Positions 1-9,071 of a stretch of DNA of 64,000 nt are shown in pieces. The translations under genes and the position numbers were made by a program. Position 1 is the stretch's first letter; each line of letters starts with the position of its first letter. A model generated the notes under the pieces. That model searched no databases and was not told the origin of the DNA. It saw only the letters and a program-made list of their open reading frames with translations. Origin of the DNA: Salidesulfovibrio onnuriiensis. GTDB taxonomy: Bacteria > Desulfobacterota > Desulfovibrionia > Desulfovibrionales > Desulfovibrionaceae. The stretch covers positions 2,277,001-2,341,000 of the forward strand of contig NZ_CP040751.1 in NCBI RefSeq assembly GCF_008001235.1, read 5' to 3'.

Positions 1-2
1 CC

Positions 3-1154
3 TTTGAATGGAAGGTGGAGATGGAGGATGTTCATATGAACATCGAATCCCGTCTCACCGAAATCATCGGCCCGCTGGGCGGCAAGTTGCACACGGCCCG
101 CAGCCGTAACGACCAGGTGGCTTTGGGATTCCGTTTGCACGTGGCCAACCGCCTATCCGAATGGCGGCGTTTGCTCCAGGCCGTGGTTGCCGAATTCGCG
201 GCGCAGGCCGAGGCCCATGCCGAAACCCTGCTGCCCGGCTGCACCCATTTCCAGCCCGCCCAGCCCGTGAGCCTCGCGCATCATTTACTGGCCTACTGCC
301 AGATGTTCATGCGCGATGCGGAACGCGTGGAAGACTGCCTGAAGCGCGTGCGCGTTTCTCCGCTCGGTGCGGCAGCACTTGCCGGGACCACGCACCCCGT
401 GGATCCGCAGGCCGTGTGCGACGACCTGGGGCTCGACCGGATTTTCTCCAACAGCATGGACGCGGTTTCCGACCGTGACTTCGTGCTTGAGGCCCTGTTC
501 TGCGGCAGCCTGGTCATGGCCCATCTCTCCCGCTTCTGCGAAGAGGTCATCATCTGGGCCAACCCCAATTTCGGGTTTGTGAAGCTGCCGGACGCCTATT
601 CCACGGGGTCCTCCATCATGCCCCAGAAAAAGAACCCGGACGCCTGCGAGATCATGCGCGGCAAGACCGGGCGGGTCTATGGCTCGCTCATGTCCATGCT
701 CACGGTCATCAAGGGACTGCCCATGACCTACAACCGCGACCTTCAGGAGGACAAGGAGCCCTTCTTCGACGCGGACCGCACCGTGCGCATGTCCCTTGAA
801 GTCATGGCCGGAATGTTGCCCGGGCTTTCCTTTATCCCCGAACGCATGGCGGCCACCATGAAGAAAGGCTTTTTGAACGCCACCGAACTTGCCGACTATC
901 TGGCGGCCAAGGGAATCCCTTTCCGCGAGGCGCACCACATTACCGGTGCGGCGGTTGCCCATGCCGAGGCCGCTGGCAAGGGGCTCGAGGAGTTTTCTCT
1001 TGCCGAGCTGCAGCAGTTCTCCGCGGCCGTGGAAGAGGATGTCTTCGAGGTCCTGGGGTACGATGCCGCCGTCAGGAGGCGAACCTCGCCGGGCGGAACC
1101 GGACCCGAGTCCGTGGCCGGGCAGCTTGCCGCCGTCAGGGCGTGGCTGGCCTAA
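3..1154 (+). CDS. argH: argininosuccinate lyase, 5' end missing
   Basis: Splits argininosuccinate into arginine and fumarate, the last step of arginine biosynthesis, in the cytoplasm. The frame is open from base 3, and the first visible residues ([16 protein letters not shown]) lie about 70-80 residues into a normal ArgH, so the true start is outside the window. The fumarase/aspartase superfamily signature [12 protein letters not shown], which carries the catalytic serine loop, is intact, as are HTARSRNDQ and the TxHFQPAQP motif. The visible 383 residues end normally at a TAA. No U-tract terminator follows. A short CCTGCC/GGCAGG hairpin at 1207-1223 lies downstream but its T-run is about 16 bases away. 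Confidence 0.97.
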   Translation, partial: FEWKVEMEDVHMNIESRLTEIIGPLGGKLHTARSRNDQVALGFRLHVANRLSEWRRLLQAVVAEFAAQAEAHAETLLPGCTHFQPAQPVSLAHHLLAYCQMFMRDAERVEDCLKRVRVSPLGAAALAGTTHPVDPQAVCDDLGLDRIFSNSMDAVSDRDFVLEALFCGSLVMAHLSRFCEEVIIWANPNFGFVKLPDAYSTGSSIMPQKKNPDACEIMRGKTGRVYGSLMSMLTVIKGLPMTYNRDLQEDKEPFFDADRTVRMSLEVMAGMLPGLSFIPERMAATMKKGFLNATELADYLAAKGIPFREAHHITGAAVAHAEAAGKGLEEFSLAELQQFSAAVEEDVFEVLGYDAAVRRRTSPGGTGPESVAGQLAAVRAWLA

Positions 1155-1459
1155 GATCCTGCCGCGTTCGGGCATTCCTTGCTCATTTTCATGTGACCGC
1201 AGCTTGCCTGCCGGATGGGCAGGGGGCTCAATTCATGGTCTTTTTTGACTTCGCAAGTTGCGGTCCGGTTTTCTTTGCTGTAACATTTTTAGGAACGATT
1301 CCTTGCTGAAGCGTGGGGCAAATAATCAAACATTGCCCCTTGCTTTTTTCGAACAAGGCATTACGTTCACTAAGATTGTTTTTTGATTGTCGTTTGCGGC
1401 CGGAATTCTTTCCCAATTCCCTTCCGCCGCAATGCACACAAATGCGCAAGGAGCATTTC
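1155..1459. other. intergenic region argH-ftsH
   Basis: About 305 bases without a convincing gene. An open frame runs through it into ftsH from 1313, but its translation has no FtsH-like character before the TTG at 1460. A short GC hairpin sits at 1207-1223, and AT-rich stretches around 1240-1250 and 1375-1385 may hold the ftsH promoter. I see no clear heat-shock or housekeeping promoter pair and no RNA gene. Confidence 0.5.
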
Positions 1460-3457
1460 TTGAACAATTTTTCCAAGAATCTGATTATCTGGGCGACCAT
1501 CTCCCTGTTGATGGTGGTCCTCTTCAATCTTTTCAATCAGCAGCCTTCGCCGCAGACGCAGTTCACTTACAGTGAATTCCTTTCCCGCGTGTCGAATGGC
1601 GAGGTCATGTCCGTGAAGATCCAGGGCAAGACCATCAATGGCGTCACTTCGGACAACAAGCGGTTCCAGACTTTCGCGCCCAACGATCCCAAACTGGTCG
1701 ATACCTTGATCCAGAAGGGGGTCGAGGTTGCCGCGGAGCCGCCTGCGGAAAATCCCTGGTACATGACGCTGCTCATCAGTTGGTTCCCCATGCTGCTGCT
1801 CATCGGCGTTTGGATATTCTTCATGCGCCAGATGCAGGGCGGCGGTGGAGGCCGGGGAGCCATGTCCTTTGGCCGTTCCCGCGCACGGCTCATCAATGAG
1901 GAGACCGCCAAGGTCACCTTCGAGGATGTGGCCGGTGTGGACGAGGCCAAGGAAGAACTGACCGAGGTGGTGGATTTCCTGCGCGAGCCGCGCAAGTTCA
2001 CCCGTCTTGGCGGCCGCATTCCCAAGGGCGTTCTACTTGTGGGCCCTCCGGGCACCGGTAAGACGCTTCTGGCCCGCGCCGTGGCAGGTGAGGCCGGAGT
2101 GCCGTTTTTCTCCATCTCGGGTTCCGACTTCGTTGAAATGTTCGTTGGCGTGGGCGCATCCCGCGTGCGCGACCTCTTTTCCCAGGGAAAGAAGAATGCT
2201 CCCTGTCTGATCTTCATCGATGAAATCGATGCCGTGGGACGCCAGCGCGGCGCAGGCCTCGGCGGCGGACACGACGAGCGCGAACAGACCCTGAACCAGT
2301 TGCTGGTGGAAATGGACGGATTCGAGTCCAACGAGGGCGTTATCCTGGTGGCCGCCACAAACCGCCCGGACGTTCTGGACCCGGCCCTGCTGCGTCCCGG
2401 CCGTTTCGACCGCCAGGTGGTGGTTCCCACCCCGGACCTGCGCGGCCGCGAACATATTCTCAAGGTGCATGCCCGCCGGACGCCGCTGGCTCCGGAAGTG
2501 GATCTTGCCACCATCGCTCGCGGCACCCCCGGTTTTTCGGGCGCTGACCTGGAGAACCTGGTCAACGAGGCGGCTCTCTACGCGGCCAAGCAGAACAAGG
2601 ACTGTGTGGACATGTCCGACTTCGAGGAAGCCAAGGACAAGGTCATCATGGGCAAGGAACGCCGCAGCCTGATCATGACCGACGATGAAAAGAAATCCAC
2701 GGCCTACCATGAGGGCGGCCACGCCCTGGTGGGCAAGATGCTTCCCCAGTGCGACCCGCTGCACAAAGTGACCATCATCCCGCGCGGCCGTGCCCTGGGC
2801 GTGACCAGTTTTCTGCCGGAAGAGGACCGTGTCAGTCGTTCCAAGACCCAGTGCGAGGCCGATATTGCCATGGCCCTGGGCGGACGCGCCGCAGAGGAGC
2901 TTGTTTTCAACCAGTTCACCACCGGTGCTTCCAATGATATCAAGCGCGCCACCCAGTTGGCCCGCAACATGGTCTGCCTCTGGGGCATGAGCGAAAAGCT
3001 CGGCCCGTTGTCCTTCAGCGACAACCAGGAGCAGGTTTTCCTGGGCAAGGAACTTATCCACAACAAGGACTACGGCGAGGAAACCGCCCGGCTCATCGAC
3101 GCCGAGGTCAAGCGTTTCATCGACGAAGGTTACCAGCGCGCCATGAAGATTCTTGGCGAGAATAAGGAAGTTTTGGATCGTGTGGCCGAAGCCTTGCTGG
3201 AGCGCGAAACCATCACCAACGAGGAGATGGAAATGCTTATGGCCGGCAAGGAACTGCCGCCCATGGAAAGCAACGGCGGGTCCCGGAGCGGTGGCTCCAA
3301 GGGCTCTTCCGGTGGCGCCGGATCCGACAAGCCCGGATACACGCCCGTGAGCGAAACCAAGGCCTATGGCGCGAATGGAGAACCCCGGCCCGAGCCCGCT
3401 GCGGACGCCGAGGACGACTTTATTCTGGAAGAGGACGAAGACAAGCCGGTGCAGTAA
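1460..3457 (+). CDS. ftsH: ATP-dependent zinc metalloprotease FtsH
   Basis: Membrane-anchored AAA+ protease that extracts and degrades misfolded membrane proteins and short-lived regulators. I chose the TTG at 1460 because AAGGAG (1448-1453) precedes it at 6 bases and the protein then begins [12 protein letters not shown], the usual FtsH N-terminus. The frame is open back to 1313. Order: transmembrane helix about 6-24, periplasmic domain, second helix about 100-120, glycine linker, Walker A GPPGTGKT (195-202), Walker B LIFIDEID, second region of homology with [13 protein letters not shown], zinc site HEGGH (417-421). The C-terminus is a Ser/Gly-rich linker ending in an acidic tail. 665 residues, normal for the family. 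First gene of the run into folP and cdaA. Confidence 0.97.
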   Translation: MNNFSKNLIIWATISLLMVVLFNLFNQQPSPQTQFTYSEFLSRVSNGEVMSVKIQGKTINGVTSDNKRFQTFAPNDPKLVDTLIQKGVEVAAEPPAENPWYMTLLISWFPMLLLIGVWIFFMRQMQGGGGGRGAMSFGRSRARLINEETAKVTFEDVAGVDEAKEELTEVVDFLREPRKFTRLGGRIPKGVLLVGPPGTGKTLLARAVAGEAGVPFFSISGSDFVEMFVGVGASRVRDLFSQGKKNAPCLIFIDEIDAVGRQRGAGLGGGHDEREQTLNQLLVEMDGFESNEGVILVAATNRPDVLDPALLRPGRFDRQVVVPTPDLRGREHILKVHARRTPLAPEVDLATIARGTPGFSGADLENLVNEAALYAAKQNKDCVDMSDFEEAKDKVIMGKERRSLIMTDDEKKSTAYHEGGHALVGKMLPQCDPLHKVTIIPRGRALGVTSFLPEEDRVSRSKTQCEADIAMALGGRAAEELVFNQFTTGASNDIKRATQLARNMVCLWGMSEKLGPLSFSDNQEQVFLGKELIHNKDYGEETARLIDAEVKRFIDEGYQRAMKILGENKEVLDRVAEALLERETITNEEMEMLMAGKELPPMESNGGSRSGGSKGSSGGAGSDKPGYTPVSETKAYGANGEPRPEPAADAEDDFILEEDEDKPVQ

Positions 3458-3477
3458 GCGCCGGAGCGAATTACCGT

Positions 3478-4341
3478 ATGCCTGAAATCACATGGAACAT
3501 AGCAAGGGGCAGGGCGCTCGGCCCGGCCCCTTTTCTTATTGCCGGAATCGTCAACGTCACCCCTGATTCCTTTTATGACGGGGGCCAGCATGACGGCCCT
3601 GATGCGGGCGTGGCCCACGCCAAAGAACTCGTACGCCAGGGTGCTCATATCCTGGATATCGGTGGGGAAAGCACCCGTCCTTACGCGGACAAGGTCGGCC
3701 TGGCGCAGGAGCTGGAACGCGTCATACCGGTGGTGCGCGACCTTGCGGGCCAAAAGCTGGCGGGTCCGGACGAAAGTTCGGTGACTCCCGCCATTTCCGT
3801 GGATACCTACAAGGCCCGCGTGGCAGCGCGGGCCCTGGAGGCGGGAGCCGAGATCATCAACGATGTCTCCGCATTCCGCTTCGAGCCCGAGCTGCTGGAC
3901 GTGGTCGGGCAGTACAAGCCCGGGTACGTGCTCATGCACAGCCTGGGCAGGCCGGAGGACATGCAGGACGCCCCTTGTTACGACAATGTGGTGGACGAGG
4001 TGCTGGCTTTTTTCGAGGAGCGTCTCAACCTGCTGGACAAGGCCGGGGTTCCGGGAGAAAATATAGTGCTGGATCCCGGCATAGGGTTCGGGAAACTGCT
4101 GGAGCACAATCTGGAGATTTTGAAAAACATAGAGCGGTTCAAGGTATTCGGGCTTCCGATCTACATGGGGCTTTCCAACAAATCCCTGTGGCAGCATCTG
4201 CTAGGGCTCGAAGTGGGGCAGCGGCAGAACGCCACCCAGGTGGCCACGGCCCTGCTTGCGGCCAGGGGGGTTCCCATCCACCGGGTCCATGAGGTTGCAC
4301 TGACCCGACAATCATTGACCATTGTTCAGGAAATAGCGTAA
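3478..4341 (+). CDS. folP: dihydropteroate synthase
   Basis: Condenses 6-hydroxymethyl-dihydropterin diphosphate with p-aminobenzoate to form dihydropteroate (folate synthesis), and is the sulfonamide target. Both family signatures are visible: IVNVTPDSFYDGG near residue 24 and DIGGESTRP near residue 61. KSLW and the terminal substrate-binding RVHEV region (RVHEVALTRQ) are also present. 287 residues, full length. The gene starts 20 bases after ftsH and ends 10 bases before cdaA, so the three are probably co-transcribed; ftsH-folP adjacency is common in bacteria. Confidence 0.95.
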   Translation: MPEITWNIARGRALGPAPFLIAGIVNVTPDSFYDGGQHDGPDAGVAHAKELVRQGAHILDIGGESTRPYADKVGLAQELERVIPVVRDLAGQKLAGPDESSVTPAISVDTYKARVAARALEAGAEIINDVSAFRFEPELLDVVGQYKPGYVLMHSLGRPEDMQDAPCYDNVVDEVLAFFEERLNLLDKAGVPGENIVLDPGIGFGKLLEHNLEILKNIERFKVFGLPIYMGLSNKSLWQHLLGLEVGQRQNATQVATALLAARGVPIHRVHEVALTRQSLTIVQEIA

Positions 4342-4351
4342 ATTCAATCAT

Positions 4352-5104
4352 ATGTTCGAGTTATTCGGTACCACCATCACCTGGCAGGTCCTGCTGGATA
4401 TCGGGATTGTCGCCCTCATTTACTACTACCTCATCGTTCTGGTGCGCGACACTCGCGCCGTGGCGGTCATCTACGGGCTCATGTTCGTGCTGGTGGTCTA
4501 CTTCGTTTCCGGATACCTGAACCTTTTTACGCTGCATACGCTTTTGAGCGAGTTCCTGGACTCCATCTTCCTGGTCATCATCATCCTGTTTCAGGGCGAC
4601 ATCCGGAAGGCGCTCGCCCAGGTGGGGGCCGGACGGTTCTGGAGCCGGGCCCAGAAGGTCGAATCCAAGGCTTTCGACGAACTGATCCAGGCGCTTGTTT
4701 CCATGTCCCGCACCAAGACCGGGGCCATCATCGTTCTCGAAAAACATGTTCCCTTGGGGGATATCATCGAGCGCGGCGTGGAGATCGACGCCAAGGTGAC
4801 CAAGGAGCTCCTTGAATCCATCTTTTTCGAGGATACGCCGCTGCATGACGGCGCGGTGGTCATCCGTCGCAATAGGATTGCCGCCGCCGCCTGTATCCTG
4901 CCCCTGTCCTCCAAGCTGCGCGGGGAAACCATGTTCGGCACCAGACACCGGGCGGCCCTGGGCATCAGCGAAAGCGCCGATGCCGTCACCGTGGTCGTTT
5001 CCGAGGAGCGTGGCGACATTTCCATCGCCATCGGCGGTAGGTTGACCACCAGCCTGGACGAGGTCCGGCTGAGACGAGTACTCAAGAACGCACTGGAACG
5101 GTAG
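4352..5104 (+). CDS. cdaA: diadenylate cyclase CdaA (DisA_N domain)
   Basis: Makes cyclic di-AMP from two ATP at the inner face of the membrane. Three hydrophobic helices occupy about residues 8-30, 37-56 and 62-80, followed by a DisA_N (DAC) domain. The two catalytic motifs are intact: DGA at 166-168 and RHR at 198-200 (GTRHRAALGISE). 250 residues, slightly shorter than the roughly 270 of Bacillus CdaA. The next gene encodes a YbbR-domain protein 3 bases downstream and glmM follows, reproducing the cdaA-cdaR-glmM arrangement best known from Firmicutes, in which CdaR and GlmM modulate the cyclase. Proposed roles for c-di-AMP are potassium and cell-wall homeostasis; a Trk/Ktr system lies at 34.5-36.6 kb. 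Confidence 0.95.
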   Translation: MFELFGTTITWQVLLDIGIVALIYYYLIVLVRDTRAVAVIYGLMFVLVVYFVSGYLNLFTLHTLLSEFLDSIFLVIIILFQGDIRKALAQVGAGRFWSRAQKVESKAFDELIQALVSMSRTKTGAIIVLEKHVPLGDIIERGVEIDAKVTKELLESIFFEDTPLHDGAVVIRRNRIAAAACILPLSSKLRGETMFGTRHRAALGISESADAVTVVVSEERGDISIAIGGRLTTSLDEVRLRRVLKNALER

Positions 5105-5107
5105 CCC

Positions 5108-6007
5108 ATGAAGAAGAACTGGTCATATGTCCTGCTGGCGATCATGCTTTCCGTTTTTTCCTGGTTCCTGGTTACCGGGAGGGAAAAGGTGGAGGTGCTG
5201 GCGGACATGTCCCTGGTCATGACCAACCCGCCTGAGGGTCTGATCATCGAAAGCGGTCTTCCGGACCAGATCAAGGTCCGCGTGCGCGGTTCCAAGGGGC
5301 TGGTTCGTTCCCTGGTGGACAAAACCTTGACCTATCCGCTGGATGTCAGCGGGCTGGCCGTGGGCGAGACCGTGGTGGAGATTCGCGAGGACGCGGTTCC
5401 GCTTTCCTCCGCATATGAAATAGTGGAGATCAAGCCCAACCGCCTGGTGCTCAAGGTGGACCGCATTGCCCGCAAGGACATAGCGGTGGAAGGGGCCTGG
5501 AAGGGCAATATCAATCCCGATTATGAACTGGTCGGCGCCGTGACCGTTCCCGAGGTGGTGCGCGTCAAGGGGCCGGAAACCGTATTGAAGAAGATCACCC
5601 GCACCAAGGTGACCGTGGACGAGGATTTTCTGGACGAGGTCCCGGCGAACTGGAAGCATGAGCAGGCGCTTGATCTCCCCCCGGACGTGGAGGCCACCCC
5701 TGGCCAGGTTTCCGTGGAGTTGCGTTTTGCTCCCAAGATGCGCGAGATCTGGGTCAAGATTCCCTTGACCGTGATCGCCCCCGAGGGTAAGCGCGTCAAG
5801 ACCAAGCAGGACTATGTGCGCCTGTTACTGGATGGCCCTGTGTACCTGTTCCGGGACCAGGAGTTCCGCAAGGACATGGCCGCCGAGATTACCGTGGCCG
5901 CGGGACAGCCTGTGGGCACCTACGATTATGATTACATGGTCAGGCTCCCGGAAGGGTGCCGCCTGAAACGAAAGAATCCTGAGCGAATCAGGACCGAGAT
6001 ACGCTGA
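5108..6007 (+). CDS. YbbR-domain protein, CdaR-like
   Basis: Probable membrane-anchored regulator of the cyclase encoded just upstream. An N-terminal helix (about 6-22, YVLLAIMLSVFSWFLVTG) is followed by extracytoplasmic beta-rich YbbR-like repeats (PEGLIIESGLPDQIKVRVRGSKG; then VEGAWKGNINPDYELVGAVTVPEVVRVKGPE), which is the architecture of CdaR. 299 residues. Starts 3 bases after cdaA and precedes glmM by 45 bases, so translation coupling with cdaA is likely. The regulatory role is inferred from the Firmicutes paradigm and is not visible in the sequence itself. Confidence 0.85.
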   Translation: MKKNWSYVLLAIMLSVFSWFLVTGREKVEVLADMSLVMTNPPEGLIIESGLPDQIKVRVRGSKGLVRSLVDKTLTYPLDVSGLAVGETVVEIREDAVPLSSAYEIVEIKPNRLVLKVDRIARKDIAVEGAWKGNINPDYELVGAVTVPEVVRVKGPETVLKKITRTKVTVDEDFLDEVPANWKHEQALDLPPDVEATPGQVSVELRFAPKMREIWVKIPLTVIAPEGKRVKTKQDYVRLLLDGPVYLFRDQEFRKDMAAEITVAAGQPVGTYDYDYMVRLPEGCRLKRKNPERIRTEIR

Positions 6008-6052
6008 TACCGAGCGCGGCTTCAGGGCCGCGCCTCGCTTTTGGAGTAGAGA

Positions 6053-7405
6053 ATGAATCAGAGACTTTTTGGAACCGACGGCCTTCGCGGCCAGGTCAAT
6101 ATATTCCCCATGACCCCGGAAATCGCCCTGCGCCTCGGTTTGGCCGCAGGCCAGTACTTTCGAAACGGCAACAAGCGGCACCGCGTTGTGATCGGCAAGG
6201 ATACCCGGCTTTCCGGTTATGTCTTCGAAACCGCTCTTACCTCGGGCTTTTGCGCCAACGGCATGGACGTTTTTCTGGTGGGTCCCATGCCCACACCCGC
6301 CATTTCCTTCCTGACCCGCAACATGCGGGCCGATCTCGGGGTGGTCATTTCCGCCTCCCATAATCCGTTCATGGATAACGGCATCAAGTTTTTCGACAGC
6401 AACGGATTCAAGCTCCCGGACGAGGTTGAGGACGAGATCGCTGATCTTGTCATGTCCGGGCATTCCGATTGGGACTACCCGGATCCCGAGCGGATCGGCA
6501 GGGCGCACCGCATCAACGATGCGCGCGGCCGGTATATCGTCTATCTCAAGAACAGCTTTTCCCAGACTCTGACCCTGGACGGCATGAAGATCGTGCTGGA
6601 CTGCGCCAACGGCGCTGCCTACGGCGTGGCTCCCTATGTCTTCGAGGAGCTCGGAGCCACGGTGGTCAAGGTCGGCATGGACCCGGACGGCCAGAACATC
6701 AACCGCCAGTGCGGCTCCCTGTATCCGGAGGTCATTTCCCGCAAGGTGCGCGAAGTGGGCGCGGATGTAGGGCTGGCCTTGGACGGCGACGCGGACCGGC
6801 TCATTGTTTGCGATGAAAAGGGACATGTGCTGGACGGCGACCAGATCATGGCCATTTCCGCTCTGGAAATGATGGAAAAGGGTACCCTGCCCAAGGGCAT
6901 GCTCGTTTCCACGGTCATGAGCAACATGGCTCTGGAATTGTTCATGAAGGAAAAGGGCGGCACGCTGTTGCGCGCCCCGGTGGGCGACCGCTACGTGGTG
7001 GAGGCCATGCGGCGCGAGGGCGCTACGCTTGGCGGGGAACAGTCCGGCCATCTCATTTATATGGATCACAGCACAACAGGCGACGGTTTGCTTGCCGCAC
7101 TGCAATTATTGCGTATAATGTGCGAGAAAAAACAGCCCATGTCCGCGCTTTCGAATCTGCTTCAGCCGTTTCCGCAGGTTCTCAAGAATGTGCATGTGGA
7201 GCGCAAGATCCCCTTTGAGCAGGCTCCCAAGGTCATGGAAGCTGTTGCCAAGGTTGAAAAGGAGCTTGCAGGAAAGGGACGTGTGCTGCTTCGCTATTCG
7301 GGAACCGAGGCCGTGGCCCGGGTCATGGTTGAAGGCCCCGATCAGGCCAAGGTCGAGCAGTACGTGGACGATCTCGTGGGCACTCTCGAAAAGCATCTTC
7401 GTTAA
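6053..7405 (+). CDS. glmM: phosphoglucosamine mutase
   Basis: Interconverts glucosamine-6-phosphate and glucosamine-1-phosphate for UDP-GlcNAc, peptidoglycan and LPS synthesis. The catalytic phosphoserine lies in SASHNP, with the serine at residue 102 as in E. coli GlmM. The metal-binding loop DGDADR and the C-terminal phosphate-binding [15 protein letters not shown] are present. 450 residues, full length, starting [13 protein letters not shown]. Preceded by GGAGTAGAGA at 9-10 bases. Together with galU 29 bases downstream it ties c-di-AMP synthesis to cell-envelope precursor supply. Confidence 0.97.
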   Translation: MNQRLFGTDGLRGQVNIFPMTPEIALRLGLAAGQYFRNGNKRHRVVIGKDTRLSGYVFETALTSGFCANGMDVFLVGPMPTPAISFLTRNMRADLGVVISASHNPFMDNGIKFFDSNGFKLPDEVEDEIADLVMSGHSDWDYPDPERIGRAHRINDARGRYIVYLKNSFSQTLTLDGMKIVLDCANGAAYGVAPYVFEELGATVVKVGMDPDGQNINRQCGSLYPEVISRKVREVGADVGLALDGDADRLIVCDEKGHVLDGDQIMAISALEMMEKGTLPKGMLVSTVMSNMALELFMKEKGGTLLRAPVGDRYVVEAMRREGATLGGEQSGHLIYMDHSTTGDGLLAALQLLRIMCEKKQPMSALSNLLQPFPQVLKNVHVERKIPFEQAPKVMEAVAKVEKELAGKGRVLLRYSGTEAVARVMVEGPDQAKVEQYVDDLVGTLEKHLR

Positions 7406-7434
7406 TCGCCGTCATCCGCACGCAAGGAGGATTC

Positions 7435-8319
7435 ATGGACATCAGGAAAGCCGTTATTCCCGTCGCCGGTTGGGGAACCCGTTCATTGCCTGCCACCAAG
7501 AACATCCCCAAGGAGATGCTTCCCATCTACAAGAAGCCCATTGTTCAGTACATTGTGGAGGAAGCCATCGGGGCCGGTCTGCAGGATGTGGTTTTCGTCA
7601 CCAACCAGAACAAGAAGATCATCGAGGATCATTTCGACCGCAGCTTTCTGCTTGAACAATTGCTGGAGCGCGGGGGGAAGATGCAGCTGCTCAAGGAAGT
7701 TCGCCAGGTCGCGGATATGTGCAACATGATTTCCGTGCGCCAGAAGGAGCAGCTTGGCCTGGGGCATGCCGTGCTCTGTGCCAAGGAAGTCTGCAAGAAC
7801 GAACCTTTTGCGGTCATGCTCGGCGACGATCTCATGTTCGGCATGAACGCTGGAATCATCGAGCTTCTGGATGCCGCCCGCACCGAGGGCAAGGCCGTGG
7901 TCGGGGTCATTGACGTGCCTCGTGAGAAGGTCAACCGCTACGGCATCATCCAGGGCGAGGAATTCGCGCCCAATCTTTTCCGGGTCAGGAATCTGGTGGA
8001 AAAACCCAAGCCCGAGGAAGCTCCTTCGACCCTGGCCATTACGGGGCGGTATGTGCTTCTTCCCGAGATTTTCGACATCCTCGAAAATCAGGAGCCCGGG
8101 GTAGGCGGAGAAATCCAGCTCACCGACGCCCTGCAGGGCCTTGCCGACCAGGACAAGCTCATTGCCGTGAAATTGCAGGGCCAGCGTTTCGATGCCGGCG
8201 ACTGGGTGGAATACCTGACCGCCAACATCTATTTTGCCCTGCACGATGAGGAATTGCACGACGACTTGGTTAAACGCCTCATGGAGCTGCTGCCGTGCAC
8301 CGATCTCAACAAAAAATAG
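7435..8319 (+). CDS. galU: UTP--glucose-1-phosphate uridylyltransferase
   Basis: Makes UDP-glucose from UTP and glucose-1-phosphate for polysaccharides, and indirectly UDP-glucuronate used by the decarboxylase encoded at 20.2-21.2 kb. The nucleotidyltransferase signature is GWGTRSLPATKNIPKEMLP near residue 12 (GxGTRxLP). VEKPKPEEAPSTLAITGRYVL and the GGEIQLTDAL motif are diagnostic of GalU. 294 residues, AAGGAGG Shine-Dalgarno. It overlaps the following gene by 25 bases. Confidence 0.96.
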   Translation: MDIRKAVIPVAGWGTRSLPATKNIPKEMLPIYKKPIVQYIVEEAIGAGLQDVVFVTNQNKKIIEDHFDRSFLLEQLLERGGKMQLLKEVRQVADMCNMISVRQKEQLGLGHAVLCAKEVCKNEPFAVMLGDDLMFGMNAGIIELLDAARTEGKAVVGVIDVPREKVNRYGIIQGEEFAPNLFRVRNLVEKPKPEEAPSTLAITGRYVLLPEIFDILENQEPGVGGEIQLTDALQGLADQDKLIAVKLQGQRFDAGDWVEYLTANIYFALHDEELHDDLVKRLMELLPCTDLNKK

Positions 8320-9065
8320 TTTTCTTGCTTATTCTGCTCCTGCTGGGAACAAGCGTCCCGGCAGGAGCCTTTGTTCCTGAACAGGGAGAGCTGGACGCCA
8401 ATGTTCAGGCTGCGTACCGGGGGCTCAAGTCCTGGAAGGCCACGCTTTCCTTTGACGATGTACCCGGGCTTTCGGTTCGGTATTGGTTCATGGGACGAAA
8501 GTGGCGGCAGCAGTGGACTGCTGCCGACAGCAACGCCACGGCCGTTTCCGTGGGTGTCGGGCCCAAGGTCCTGGCCGCCTGCCCAGGCGGTGCTGCTCCG
8601 CTGCCTATTATGCTTTACTGGCAGACGCCGGATCCTGTCGGGATATGGAGGCAGCTGGGCGTGGACAACGCCACGGCGGCTTTTTCTTTTTGCGAGGAAG
8701 CTCCCTGTTTTATTTTGGGTGCGGAGCCCGAGGATGCTAACAGTGCTCAGGTGCGCCTGAATAATGAAACCAAGGCATTGCTGTTGTTGCGTTTTTACAA
8801 TCAGGGTGTTCCGATTCAGTTCTCTTTTCAGGACTACGCCACCCGCAAGGGGTTCGAGTTTCCCGGAAAGGGGATTCTGGCAGTAGGGGAGCAGCCCGGG
8901 GTTCGTTTTTCCATACAGTGGGACGAGATCAACCAGGCCGGTGATGCCGGGCTATATTCTCCCGAGAAGGTGAACAGCGAATATTCGGACGGGAATTGTG
9001 GTGCCTTGCCTCCTGTTTTCCAGCGTCTCCGCACATCCTTCAATTCCATTGCTCCCGGTCGATAA
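8295..9065 (+). CDS. exported LolA-like protein, function unknown
   Basis: A 256-residue protein with a hydrophobic signal sequence (about residues 7-25, IVFLLILLLLGTSVPAGAF). The remainder is beta-rich, with AYRGLKSWKATLSFDDVPGLSVRYWFMGRKWRQQW resembling the outer-membrane lipoprotein carrier (LolA/LolB) fold. There is no lipobox cysteine, so it would be a soluble periplasmic protein. It has four cysteines (CPGG, CEEAPC, NCGALP) that could form disulfides. The GTG start at 8295 has GGAG at 8 bases upstream inside galU, so translation is coupled to galU; priA starts 6 bases after it. Family assignment is tentative. Confidence 0.75.
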   Translation: MHRSQQKIVFLLILLLLGTSVPAGAFVPEQGELDANVQAAYRGLKSWKATLSFDDVPGLSVRYWFMGRKWRQQWTAADSNATAVSVGVGPKVLAACPGGAAPLPIMLYWQTPDPVGIWRQLGVDNATAAFSFCEEAPCFILGAEPEDANSAQVRLNNETKALLLLRFYNQGVPIQFSFQDYATRKGFEFPGKGILAVGEQPGVRFSIQWDEINQAGDAGLYSPEKVNSEYSDGNCGALPPVFQRLRTSFNSIAPGR

Positions 9066-9071
9066 TTTGTC

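Noticed and set aside
285-1175. 296-codon open frame on the minus strand across argH
   Set aside because: Translation shows no domain, it mirrors argH codons, and the argH frame has clear catalytic motifs.
1313-1459. 49-residue N-terminal extension of FtsH
   Set aside because: No Shine-Dalgarno and not FtsH-like; TTG at 1460 has AAGGAG and the normal N-terminus.
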